Assembly: GCF_016469335.1 (NCBI RefSeq)
Contig: NZ_CP059888.1
Span: forward strand, 2,480,001 to 2,544,000
Source of the DNA: Flocculibacter collagenilyticus
Lineage (GTDB): Bacteria; Pseudomonadota; Gammaproteobacteria; Enterobacterales; Alteromonadaceae
DNA: 64,000 bases
Direction: 5' to 3'
Below, piece by piece: positions 34,589-47,200 of the stretch. The notes below the pieces were generated by a model. The model made no database searches. It was not told the DNA's origin and worked only from the letters and a program-made list of their open reading frames with translations. The translations under genes and the position numbers were made by a program. Every line of letters begins with the position of its first letter. The stretch's first letter is position 1.

Positions 34589-34758
34589 ACAACAGCCGTG
34601 AGCGATATTATTAACCGCTCACATTGTTGTGATTACATACCTAGTCATTCAATATGTCGGAAGGCGCCTCCGGCTTTTCCAACCTACACCCCATAAACGT
34701 TAAGCGTAGGTCGGTTAAGCGTAGCGCCACCCGACAAATTAACCCGACGTACGGCCGT
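34589..34758 (-). repeat. Cassette-junction repeat, copy A
   Basis: About 170 bp, nearly identical to 30548-30706 apart from an 11-bp expansion around the REP-like palindrome. It ends exactly at the base before the stop codon of the upstream candidate immunity gene (TAG at 34759-34761). On the other side it adjoins the displaced cassette. The GTGAGCG/CGCTCAC inverted repeat is intact here, and the outer arm pairs CAACA with TGTTG. Confidence 0.85.
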
Positions 34759-35247
34759 CTAAGTCCCTGTGTAGTCGTTGATACGATCGTACATGAGTAA
34801 TAAAACAAACATTAATAAATCCGTCTTAGTTTCGTTCACTTTTTCAACTTGTAACAAATACTCTTCTTTAAACGGCCAAATTGACGTTTTCAAAATTAAA
34901 ATTGCAACTATTTTTTCTTGAATAGAAATTGTCCAACGCAATTTATTCCATTGAGGCTTATCAATTTCAATATCGCTAAAGCCAGGAATTTTTACTATCA
35001 AAGGGTACTCTTTAACAGCACCACAGGTCTTAATACTACATGGTTTAGCTTTGTAATAAGGATAAATGGAACCTTTTTGATAAGAGTATAAAAACTCATT
35101 TTCATTTTTTAAAAAAGATCCATTGTTAAATCCTATTTCATAACTTTCATTTAAGCTCGTATCAAAAGATACCCTATCTTTTCTAAATAGCTTTTTGTTT
35201 ACAGTTATTGAAACTTCAACATTCATAGTGCATGTTACTTCAGTCAT
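34759..35247 (-). CDS. Candidate immunity protein for the giant RHS toxin
   Basis: A 162-residue protein without recognised family. Its ATG follows the TAA of the giant gene with no spacer (TAAATG), so translation is probably coupled. No signal peptide is visible. The middle part contains aromatic and beta-strand-like stretches, and the C-terminus has a hydrophobic LLMFVLLLMY segment that could lie in or on the membrane. Position after the toxin tip and lack of similarity to the second candidate immunity protein (30727-31200) support an immunity role, by analogy with Rhs/CDI systems. ATG at 35226 is an alternative start. Confidence 0.55.
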   Translation of the reverse strand: MTEVTCTMNVEVSITVNKKLFRKDRVSFDTSLNESYEIGFNNGSFLKNENEFLYSYQKGSIYPYYKAKPCSIKTCGAVKEYPLIVKIPGFSDIEIDKPQWNKLRWTISIQEKIVAILILKTSIWPFKEEYLLQVEKVNETKTDLLMFVLLLMYDRINDYTGT

Positions 35248-38200
35248 TTAAGGCTTACCTCGCCATTCAGCAGATAGTGTTATTCCCATAAATTCCCAAC
35301 CAGCATTTATTGCTGGTACAGTCATCCCATTTGTTGTTCTAGCACCAACACTACCTTTGAATTTTCCAAACCTAGTCTTAAATAAATCACTTTTAAGTGC
35401 ATCAGTTTCATAAATTTGGCTAAATTCACCCGTATCTAGATCGTACCTACCAGCAAAGTTAAGGTTATCACTTTTGAATGTCTTAGAACTATAACCAACA
35501 TCTCCAGAAATGGATGCAGTAAATGCTTTACCTAAATTTGGTAGTTTACCCTGAACAAACGATGCTTCGTCATTGTAAATTCCAAAAACATACTTTCCTT
35601 CAATAGTTTTGTCGAAAGCGCTAATTGCTACAGAACCTCTTACCAGCCCTCCTTGATCAACTAGTCTTACCGCAGTGCTCAATAGTACACTTGTCTGATT
35701 AGCATACCCCCAACCTTTATTAGCGTACACCGAAGCGGCTGATCCATCACTCATTAACCCGTGCATAGAATCACCTATTACACTCACACCTGCTCCAGAT
35801 AAATTATACCCACCGTAGATATATGACGAACCAGAAGCAATAGAACCAGCTCCATAGCCAGAAATTAGTACTCCTTTAAAAGTATTTCTAACGCCTTGAA
35901 ACGCAACTTTTGCACCAAGTCCAACTACGCCAACACCCGTGGTGAGAAGGGCGATATCCGCTGCGTAATCTGCACCAACTCTAACAGCTTCAGCAAACTC
36001 ATCAGTCTGGTTACTAGCCCAAGCCCAACGAGTAGCATCATCATTCATATCAACGAGCCAACCTTGCGTTGTCCCTGCAGTGAACTTCGCCATATCCATA
36101 CGTGCTATTGTATCGCCTTGTGCATATCTACCAAGATTAGCGTTTAAGAATTGTTGACCGCGAACACGCTCAGCAGCACCTAATTGTTGACCATGGTTAA
36201 TTGCAGCATTTGTGACAGAAGCAATATTACTCTTCGTAGCTAGCGAGCTAACCGCAACTGATGAACGGACATTTGCATCATAATCAATGGAGTAATTACT
36301 ATAGGTATTATGAAGGTCTTCCATACCTTGCGTAATAGCATTAGTTTGAGAAGTTAGGTTTTCAGCCACTTGATTAGCAGCTTTTGATCTTGATATACGC
36401 AAACTATTTTCAACATTCTTATTAACAGTTGCACTTGAATTTTGGAACAGCTCTTGTCCCATTTTATCCAATTTTTCCTGACGCTCAAGGTCTGCTATAC
36501 GTTGTGACTTAATAATTGACTGGGCAATACTGTTCCCAATCGCATTGCCAAAGGCATCCGCAAGCACTTCCTTGCCATTCCAACTTCTGTCACCACCAAA
36601 CGCGCGATTCACACCATAACCCACGGCACTTCCTACAACATTGTTAACAACATCTGTTGCAATATTACCTGAGCCATTTGAACCTACTATGCGCCCTCCA
36701 AATGCAGCCGATGCTGCTGACGCTGCGACATTCGCCCAACTAAACCCTGATGGTTTACCCACCATAGCATTACCTGCCGCTGTGGCAACACTGCTTGCTG
36801 CACCTGCGATTGCACGCCCTACTGGTGTTAATACCGCTTTGCCTTTGTCTAGTACTGTAAACATGCCCTCTGATGTACCACCTGCTCCCATGCCTTGCGC
36901 TGCTGCACCACCAACACCACCTGCAAAGGCGGCAACCGCTACTTGCCCCCAATCAAAACCTTGTTGTTGACCCAGTGCAATAGCAGTGCCCTGAGAAGCA
37001 ACACTGCCCGCAGCACCCGCCGCGGCGCCAGCTTGCCATGCGGCCATCCCCATTTGTGTTGCTGCACCATATGTCACCACTGACACTACAATGGCCACTA
37101 TCACAACAATAATCGTTGCCACCATATTACACGCAGCCTCTGGCGGTGGCGGCACAAACGGTAAGCTTGGCGTGGTGTCACCTATCTGCTCCGCCACATT
37201 ATACGCGGTAAAGGTATCAAACCGGTTGGCGTTATTTGCTTGCTCTGGGATGGTGAGTGTTTGTCCTGCCACTAACGGCTCGCCTGCTTCTAGCGAAATA
37301 CCATTCACATCGGCAATGATATACCAATAGTCTGGATTACCGTAGTACGCGACCGCGATGCTTTGTAAGGTTTCACCCGTGGTGACTTGGTGGCGCATAG
37401 CACTACCCGGTGCTTTTGCTGATATCCCTTCAAAGTGTGCCTGCTTAACTGTGACCTCGCCGTTTTCTTTCATTTCACCGAGGTAATTACCACCTGCATG
37501 CAGATAGTGACTGGTGGTCGAACGCATTTCTTTTTCACCGCCTTCCCAATGCGTACTTTTGCTTTCTGTAAACCTAATGGTATGTGCTACAGTTGGCCGT
37601 TCTTCCGGTAATCCCGGTACGTTGGTTGGCGGATTATTTGGGAAGGTGATTGGGGTCTCTTCACCATTTGGTTTTGTTGTACCACCACCGTTAATCGGCC
37701 CTTCAACCGGTACTGATGGCAATGCGCCTAAGTGTGTTCTGTTTTGTGTACCCGATACTTTCTTTACTAACTTACCATCCGCTGATGTATCAAAGTAACG
37801 CGCACTGATTTTACTACCTTCTATTGTTGATTTTTCTTCTATTGCATAACGATTACCGCTTGCGTCATAGAAGCTGGTAGTAGTTGTCGGTTTATATCCT
37901 TCGGTGTTACTTGACCCACTCACTCTACTTTCTAAATACTGCTGACGACCTGTATAAGTATAACTAAAGGTGTGCATGTACTGGCTTGGCGTTGTATGGT
38001 CACTGGTATCTGTTCTTTTATAGTTATTGTATTTCATCCTGTCCATACGGCCTGCGTCGTCGTAGAAATAAGTTGATGTATTTAACCCATGACTAGTACT
38101 CTCTGATAATAAACCAGTTAAGTTGGCATCAATAACCTGATGCGTACCTTGAGCTGTGAACTGCGCTTTTAATACATCTTCTAACGATGCTTGCACCCAG

Positions 38201-41200
38201 CCACTCTGGCTAACTTTGTCAAAGTTACCATCAACCGTATACTCAAATCGCTGTATTGACTTTTCTTCGCCCGATAAGTCAAAAGTGACGTCATAGCTCC
38301 AGTCGCCATCTCTCACTTCCAAGGTTCTCGTCGATGTCGGAGCAAAATAGTTAAGCGTTAACGCCTTCTGGCCTAAGATATTGTATTCGTGACGCACTTG
38401 GCGCGACCACGCAATATCATTCCAACTTCGATTATAACGCTCGGCGAACAAGTCTACTTCTAAGTTACGGCCATATTGGTGCTCAGCAGTAGTCGAGTAC
38501 GTTTGGCGCATACTTGCTAAGTGACCCTGTGCGGTATAGCTGAGCGCTTGTGCGGTAAACCCTTTATCGTTGATAATGAAATCTGCACGTCCTGCGGCGT
38601 CATACTCGAAGTATTGGCCATGTTGGCTTATGCCTATAGTGCCATTTTCTTTCATGTTGCCACCGTCAATCACTACGCGATTGGCAGTATCATAAGTAAA
38701 CCAGTAGGTGTCTTGTGTGGCTTTCTCATCAATCTGAATTTCACCTTTCGATTCCAATGCCACATCACCATCTTTAGCGATAAAGGTAATTTTTAACTTA
38801 TCTGCAAAGTCCTGTGACGGCCTTCCACTTAATAACCCTGTTTCACTATCAAAATGTAACCAATTTAGTGATTCAGGAATGACGATTTCTGGCGCATCAT
38901 CACTTGAACTGGCGGCTGCCATTAACATAGAGGAAGGCATTGCCATACTATGCATCATCGAGTTAGTTGCCGCATTTGGCGTAACTTCTTCAGGAACATT
39001 TGCCTCTGGCAGTTCAATCACTACGCCATAGCGAGCAGCATCACCTAAACCACTGAAGTATTGTTTTACATCAATACTTATCATTTCCGCTTTAACTGCT
39101 TCTATCACACCTGCATCTTTGGCCTGCGGCCCAGTAACTCGTATTCGAAATTCACCTTGCTGTGTTTGGCCATTAGGATTTGTAGCGGTAATTTGAATAT
39201 ACTGCCCTGCCGTTACGTCTGCTTGTGAAGGAGTGCCACTAATGATGCCATCATGGCTAATACTTAGCCAACTTTCCGCAGGTAAAGGTTGATATGTGCC
39301 ATTGGCAGTGCGTATTTGTGCTTCATAGGCAATATCCTGCCCCAACGCTGAAAATGCATTGGCTACGTTATAATTAAAAGCTTTACCGTAGTCTGTTTGT
39401 TGGTGTGTTAATGCCACGGTTTCAATAGGTGTTACCGCTAACGCATTTACTGCTAGGGTTATTTGCGCACTGGCTTGCTCACCACTTGGGTCTGTCGCAC
39501 GTAAATTAATCACAATATTTTCCGTTGGTGCATTCAACGGGGCAAAACCGTATATTTCTTGTGTGCTAACGCCATGAGTAAGCCAATCTGGTAATGCGCT
39601 TACATCGTAATCTAATACGTCATTATTGGCATCTACGAAGGTTACTGGTATGCGCACAAAGTCACCTGCTGTGACTGTAGCAGTATGCATTCCCTCATAA
39701 GTAGGTGCTACATTTGGATCGAACACCGTCAGCATAAACTGCTGCGCAGTCGTCTCTATGCCATCTGACGCTTTAATTTGTATAGTGTAATCGCCAGGCG
39801 TCGCAACAGTTCCATTTAGACGCCCAGTACTTGCATCGAAAGTTAACCCTGTAGGTAGCTCTGTTATCGTCCATCCTGTTTGGTCATTTCCTATTAACGC
39901 TGCAGCGCTTAAAGTTAATGCATCGTTGTTTGCATCATCAAAATGCGCACCTACTTCATAGTCAATAGGAGTGTTCATGGCTTTAACCAAATCAGCAATT
40001 GGTCTAGCTGATGGGGCAAAGTTATTAGGCATCGCATCAAAAGAGTTAGCTAAGTCTCTCCCTCGGTGACGGCTGCCATCTGCAAAGTGGATGAAGTCCA
40101 TCATATGTTGAACATCACTAAACCAATCACTTACTCGCAATATGTTGTTCGTGCTATTAACAAATAACACGGCATCATCACCATCACGGTAGTAGGTTAT
40201 TTCATCAGCATTGATATCGTCAAAGTAAATGGCATTACCAGACCCACTATCAATAATAGTGTCGTTGCCATCGCCCTTAGCGTAGTAGTATCGGTCATGG
40301 TATAACGCACCTGTGAGTGTATCGTTACCCAGTCCTCCTCGATGCCCTAAATACATTGAAGCACTCATACCTTCTTGGTTAAAGCTCCATGTGTCATCTC
40401 CTGCAGTGCCTTCAATAACTAACTGCTGTCCAATATGATGGCGATTCCAATGAGTTCCATCTGCAAACTCGATATTTTCAATGCGTATATCTGTCGCACC
40501 ATCAACAAACCAGTCTTTTATCGTAATTATGGCGCCGTCAGGTAAGCCAATATACATATCCCCTACAGGACCACCTTTGGCATAAATACGAATATTGTCA
40601 GCTGTAATTCCAGTGCCAAATATGATGGTGTCATTGTCTCTAATATCATTAATGATGTCGTTACCATCACCTAAATCATAATAATAGCGGTCAGCAAAGC
40701 TCCCCCCGATAATGGTATCGTCGCCTAACCCACCTCGGTACCCTAATTCATTATATGCACCACTGTGATCCAATATATCGTTACCATCTGTTCCTACACG
40801 TTGCAATTCACGACCAATATCACGGCGATCCATGCTAGTGCCATCACTGAACACTATGCTTTCCAACGTGATGTACTTGCCATCAAACCAGTTAGCGAAC
40901 GCTATTGTTTCACCATCAGGCAAGTTTATATATAAATGGCTATCATCCGCTGTAAAGTTAATGTTGTCTTGCGTAATTCCTGCTCCAAAGATAATACTGT
41001 CATTGCCTGCTGTATCTGTGATCAAATCACTGCCGTCGCCTAAGTTATAGTAATAGCGATCGTCAAATACACCGCCGCCTAATTCATCATCACCTTTGCC
41101 TCCACGATGTCCAAGCTCATTAAACGCCGCTGTATAGTCCCATACATCCTTTTCTTCTGTTCCCTCAATGGTTAATACACGACCAATATCACGGTGAGTC

Positions 41201-44200
41201 CACTGTGTATTATCAGAAAATACTATGTACTCTAATGCAATGTTTTTACCTGTAAGCCAGTTTTTATAGGTTAATTTTTCACCGGTTGATAAAGTAATAT
41301 ACAAATTTTCATTATCTGCTGTAACAGCTATATTGCCTGGTGTAATACCATTTCCTAGCGTTAATGTATCAGTACCGTCAGCATCATCAATAATTACATC
41401 ACCATCACCTAATTTATAGGTAAAGTTATCTGTGCCTGAACTACCTGTTATCACAGTTTCAGAAGCTTGTGTATTGGCTAGCTGTGCACTTGTTATGCTG
41501 CTTGGTGTAGATTCTATCACTGATCGAGCGCTAACCGTCACAGGGGCATTCATAGAAAGCATCTTTGGATTAAGGCCACCGTCACGATCCCAACCTATAA
41601 GCTCAAATTCAAATCTTAGAGTAGGAGAATCATTACCTTTACTATCAATAGCCTTTACATATGCATGGTGCTTTTTCGTATACCTTTCGTTATTAACAAT
41701 CTCCAGATAAGAGCCAAAAACCTTCCCTTTTGAACCGCTCAAGTATTCATAAGATAAATAATCTTCAGGATCATTATCTTCAAAGTACGCGCTAAGATTT
41801 ATGGCTCTCTCTACTCCACTAGCAATAGTTTCTAAACTAGGATATTTCTTCACTGTTGGCGCATTATTGATGGGTTCAGGATTCGTCGGCGGTTCCGGAT
41901 TAGTCGGCTCCTCCGGATTAGTAGGTTCCTCCGGATTAGTCGGTGGCTCTGGATTAGTCGGTGGCTCTGGATTAGTCGGCTCCTCCGGATTAGTAGGTTC
42001 CTCCGGATTAGTCGGTGGCTCTGGATTAGTCGGTGGCTCTGGATTAGTCGGTGGCTCTGGATTAGTCGGTGGCTCTGGATTAGTCGGTGGCTCTGGATTA
42101 GTCGGTGGCGCTGGCTTTCTTCCCACATTTATCGTCAGTGTATTGATAACTTCGGAGTTTATACCATCTGATGCAAAAATATCGATTACGTACACACCAA
42201 CTTGCGCGTTCCCGCCACCAGAAAACGTTACTTTACTTCTTTTAGCCTTACCTACAGGCTTAGTAGGATTATCATAAGTGAAAGATTCATTAACGTTTAA
42301 CCATGTGAGTTTCTGTTCTAACTGAGACTCCGTTAGCTTTTCTCCATTATTCACAGTATAGGTAAATGTTAAGGTATCAAGATGATTAATGTCTGTATAC
42401 AAAAAGTACTTTGTCGGCATTCCATAACCAGTATAAAAGCCTACTGTTTGTTCACTACCTATTGCGTTCGGCTTTTCATTATATTTAATCGTAATCTCAT
42501 GTTCTGTTGGCGCATCATTGCCTTGCTGCACCATTAATGTGAACCTTCCCTCCTCATAATTATTATTCACATTGATTGAGTCGTCATCATGTAGTGTAAA
42601 CCAGTCGTTTGCCCGCTCTTCTCTTTCATCCCAGCTTCCTTCGCTGTTCCTCCAGTCTACCATGCCATATACTGAGTTTTCCTTCACCCAAACCGACGAA
42701 TAATTACCTCCTGTTACTAAACTAGATAACGCAACATTCTCACCACCTTTAACTGTAATTGATGACTTAACACTTATAGGCTCAACAACATTAATAGCGA
42801 TGTTTGCACGTACTTTCGCATTCTTACCATCTGATGCAAATACAGCAAAATTATAAACACCTACAGGGGCACTGCTTATTTTAGAAAATCGTACTTCACC
42901 CAGCTTTGACGAACCCTGACCTGCACCGCCAACACTAGGTGCAACCACACTCTCTGACTCACTAATACTCAGCCAATCAATACTATTTTCAAGTTGTGAC
43001 TTTGTTAGTTCTGGCCCATTATTTAGCCTATATGTATAAGTTAGCGTATCAAGTTCATTAATATCCTTAAACGCTACTTTCATGCCGTACTTCGTTTTAT
43101 TTTTATCTACAAAAACTGACCCGCCACTTGTTCCATCTGGCTTTTCATTATACGCAATATTAACTTTGTGCTCCGTCGGTGCATTATTTCCTTGCTGCAC
43201 CATTAATGTAAATTCACCTCTTTCGTAACTGTTGTTTGCAGTTATTGAGTCGTCATCGTGCAATGTAAGCCAGTTTGTCACTCGCGTCTGTCTCGAGTCC
43301 CAACTTCCATTATAAAAATACTCTTCTGCATATACTGAGTTTTCCTTCACCCAAACCGACGAATAATTACCTCCTGTTACTAAACTAGATAACGCAACAT
43401 TCTCACCACTTTTAACTGTAATTGATGACTTAACACTTATAGGCTCAACAACATTAATAGCGATGTTTGCACGTACTTTCGCATTCTTACCATCTGATGC
43501 AAATACAGCAAAATTATAAACACCTACAGGGGCACTGCTTATTTTAGAAAATCGTACTTCACCCAGCTTTGACGAACCCTGACCTGCACCGCCAACACTA
43601 GGTGCAACCACACTCTCTGACTCACTAATACTCAGCCAATCAATACTATTTTCAAGTTGTGACTTTGTTAGTTCTGGCCCATTATTTAGCCTATATGTAT
43701 AAGTTAGCGTATCAAGTTCATTAATATCCTTAAACGCTACTTTCATGCCGTACTTCGTTTTATTTTTATCTACAAAAACTGACCCGCCACTTGTTCCATC
43801 TGGCTTTTCATTATACGCAATATTAACTTTGTGCTCCGTCGGTGCATTATTTCCTTGCTGCACCATTAATGTAAATTCACCTCTTTCGTAACTGTTGTTT
43901 GCAGTTATTGAGTCGTCATCGTGCAATGTAAGCCAGTTTGTCACTCGCGTCTGTCTCGAGTCCCAACTTCCATTATAAAAATACTCTTCTGCATATACTG
44001 AGTTTTCCTTCACCCAAACCGACGAATAATTACCTCCTGTTACTAAACTAGATAACGCAACATTCTCACCACCTTTAACTGTAATTGATGACTTAACACT
44101 TATAGGCTCAACAACATTAATAGCGATGTTTGCACGTACTTTCGCATTCTTACCATCTGATGCAAATACAGCAAAATTATAAACACCTACAGGGGCACTG

Positions 44201-47200
44201 CTTATTTTAGAAAATCGTACTTCACCCAGCTTTGACGAACCCTGACCTGCACCGCCAACACTAGGTGCAACCACACTCTCTGACTCACTAATACTCAGCC
44301 AATCAATACTATTTTCAAGTTGTGACTTTGTTAGTTCTGGCCCATTATTTAGCCTATATGTATAAGTTAGCGTATCAAGTTCATTAATATCCTTAAACGC
44401 TACTTTCATGCCGTACTTCGTTTTATTTTTATCTACAAAAACTGACCCGCCACTTGTTCCATCTGGCTTTTCATTATACGCAATATTAACTTTGTGCTCC
44501 GTCGGTGCATTATTTCCTTGCTGCACCATTAATGTAAATTCACCTCTTTCGTAACTGTTGTTTGCAGTTATTGAGTCGTCATCGTGCAATGTAAGCCAGT
44601 TTGTCACTCGCGTCTGTCTCGAGTCCCAACTTCCATTATAAAAATACTCTTCTGCATATACTGAGTTTTCCTTCACCCAAACCGACGAATAATTACCTCC
44701 TGTTACTAAACTAGATAACGCAACATTCTCACCACTTTTAACTGTAATTGATGAGACCACAATAGGTTTGTCACTTTTCTCAACAACAAATTCAAATTCT
44801 TTGACAAGGGGGACTGGACTATACAAGTCAGATACTGTAACAATAACATTACTCACTTCCACAGTCGTCGGTGAACCACTGATTGTCAAAACATAAGGAG
44901 GCTTAAACGTCCCACCACTGCTTTCATCATCGAGGTCATCTAGCGATATACGTTCAAATGAGTACTCCAAACCATTTGGAAGTCCTACTACTTCGGCAGT
45001 TAAATTATCGAATTCAACATCTGTAAAATAATGTTCTAAAATAAACTCCTCGCCGACCATACCTTTTTGAGGAGAAATATCACTCGCTTCAGGCGGGTGA
45101 TTATATGTTTTGCTATACTCAATTTCGAGTGAGCTATACATATTAGCATTACCACTCTGTGTTGCAGTGATCAATAGCTTGCCCTGCCTAGAGAGTTTAT
45201 CTGCTCCTGTATATGAGACTAAATAAGTATTCGTTTCTGGTTGATACACCCCTATATTAAAAGCCGCCCCTTGAACCTCTGGCTCTGCTATAATGCTATA
45301 TATTAATTCATCCCCATTGTGGTCTGTGAACGCTGGTAGGCTAAACTCTCCGTCTCCATACCCCGATAGCTTTACATGACTAAATACAGGTGGTTGCGGC
45401 TTCGCATCAATTAATATCGTCGTCGGAATCGAATGCTCTGGCTGTGAATTGTTATCACGATATATATTGATAAGCACTTCTCGCTCAACATCGGTTACTA
45501 TTGCTCCCTCTGTGATACTTAACAAGTTGAAGCTAGGCTCTCCTGATTGACTAATCTTGCTGCTTCCAACCTCTTTGTCCTTTACCTCAAACCTAATGCC
45601 ATCAGTGATACCGTCTAAATACTGCATTAAGTCAAGCGTAAAGCCATCATATTGTTGTAACTTAATTCCCTCTTCTGGCAGGGTAAAAGTGGAGGCTGGC
45701 CCCGCAATACCTAAATTAAACGGCGTACTTTTAACACCATCGCTTGCACTAATCGTTACATCAAGTTGTGTGCCTAGCATACTTTCTGGAACAACTGCCC
45801 CTGCTTTCGTGGCTAATGTTAAACGACCGTTTTTATCTACCTTAAACTCAAACCATTCTGATAACGCAGTTTTTTCTGAATCGGTATAGCCCTCACTCCA
45901 ATCCGCACTAAACGTTAAGGCTTGCTTTTCGGGATCTTCAATATATGTGTTCAAATCTAGCGTGTGCGGTCCATACGGTTGACTAATAGTAAAATCAGGC
46001 ACCGCATCAAAGTTTTTACCTTCTTTAAAGCGTGGCCCTAAATTAGCAATTACTGGCAAACTAATTGGTAATAATACAAAGTGATCGCTCGGCCCATCAA
46101 TGACACTAGCTCGTATACTAAAGGTGTAGGTGCCAGCACTGTTAGCAGTTTTACCTGGCTTGATACGTAACACAATACGTGGAGGCTGCTCGGCTAATGC
46201 TGCTGAGTCAAGCTCTATCCAGTCAGGGACTGGGTAGTTGACGTCAGGATTTGCAGGATCTACAAACGGGACAAGGTCGTATTGTAACGCGTCACCTTCA
46301 GCATCATAAAAAATATGCTCTGCCAGCCCTATTTCTTCACTATAGGTACTGCTTCCAACGGACACTGGAGGGTATGCTACTCCTTCAAAGTCAGGGTTAT
46401 ACATCGGTGCACCATCACCTATTAAGGTAACATTTCCTGTGTAACCATTAACCACGTTCATGCTGCGTCGGTTACCCATTGCGTCGTATGTATAGTCAAT
46501 CACTGCAACCGTTTCATCTTGCAGCGCATCAGTCACTATCACGCGTTTAACACGGCCATTACTGTCGTATTTTAATGTGGTAACTTCATGGTTTTGCTCA
46601 CTGATGGCATTTTCAGTATAACGGTCTTCTTCAATTGTTTTTCCAGTTTGATCATACTTAAACTTGGTGATAGATCCTGTGTCATCATCATGAATACTTT
46701 TCACCATTCCATTGTCATAATAGGTGTATGTCACTGTTTGATCATTAATGCCGTTACCACCTAAATCAACAGTACGCGTGCGTAATTGACCATTGATGTA
46801 ATTATGCTTGACCTTATTGCCACCTAAGTCGTTTAGGTTATCGATTTGTCCAAAATAGTTATACAGCCAAACATTACGGTGCTTGTCACTATTACTATTT
46901 AGCACCAAACCATCGTAACTCTCTAAAACTCTATTACCACGACTATCATATTCATAGGACATCTCAACTCCGCCTGGGGTACGTGAATATGTCATTTGTC
47001 CTAAGGTATTGTATAGGTATATATATTCGTTTCCTGCTGCATCCCAGTATGAGGTTTTATGTCCCAATTCGTTATATTGATAACGGTTTAACGACGTATA
47101 AACCTGTTGTCCTTGTTCATTAATTCTAATATCACCCGTCTCAATCACTTTACCTAGTTTATTCAGCTTGTTTGTGGTGATATAACCAATTCCGTTTTGA

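Noticed and set aside
30548-34758. Integron attC sites and cassette array
   Set aside because: Two copies with palindromes suggest it, but no clear RYYYAAC/GTTRRRY core pair flanks the units and no integrase gene is seen.
41879-42112. Regular short repeats resembling a CRISPR array
   Set aside because: The 18-bp units are contiguous without spacers and stay in frame as Pro-rich hexapeptides inside the giant gene.
41801-42277. Plus-strand Gly/Val/Ser-rich open frame opposite the Pro-rich repeat
   Set aside because: It is the reverse image of the in-frame VNTR and has no ribosome site or protein family.
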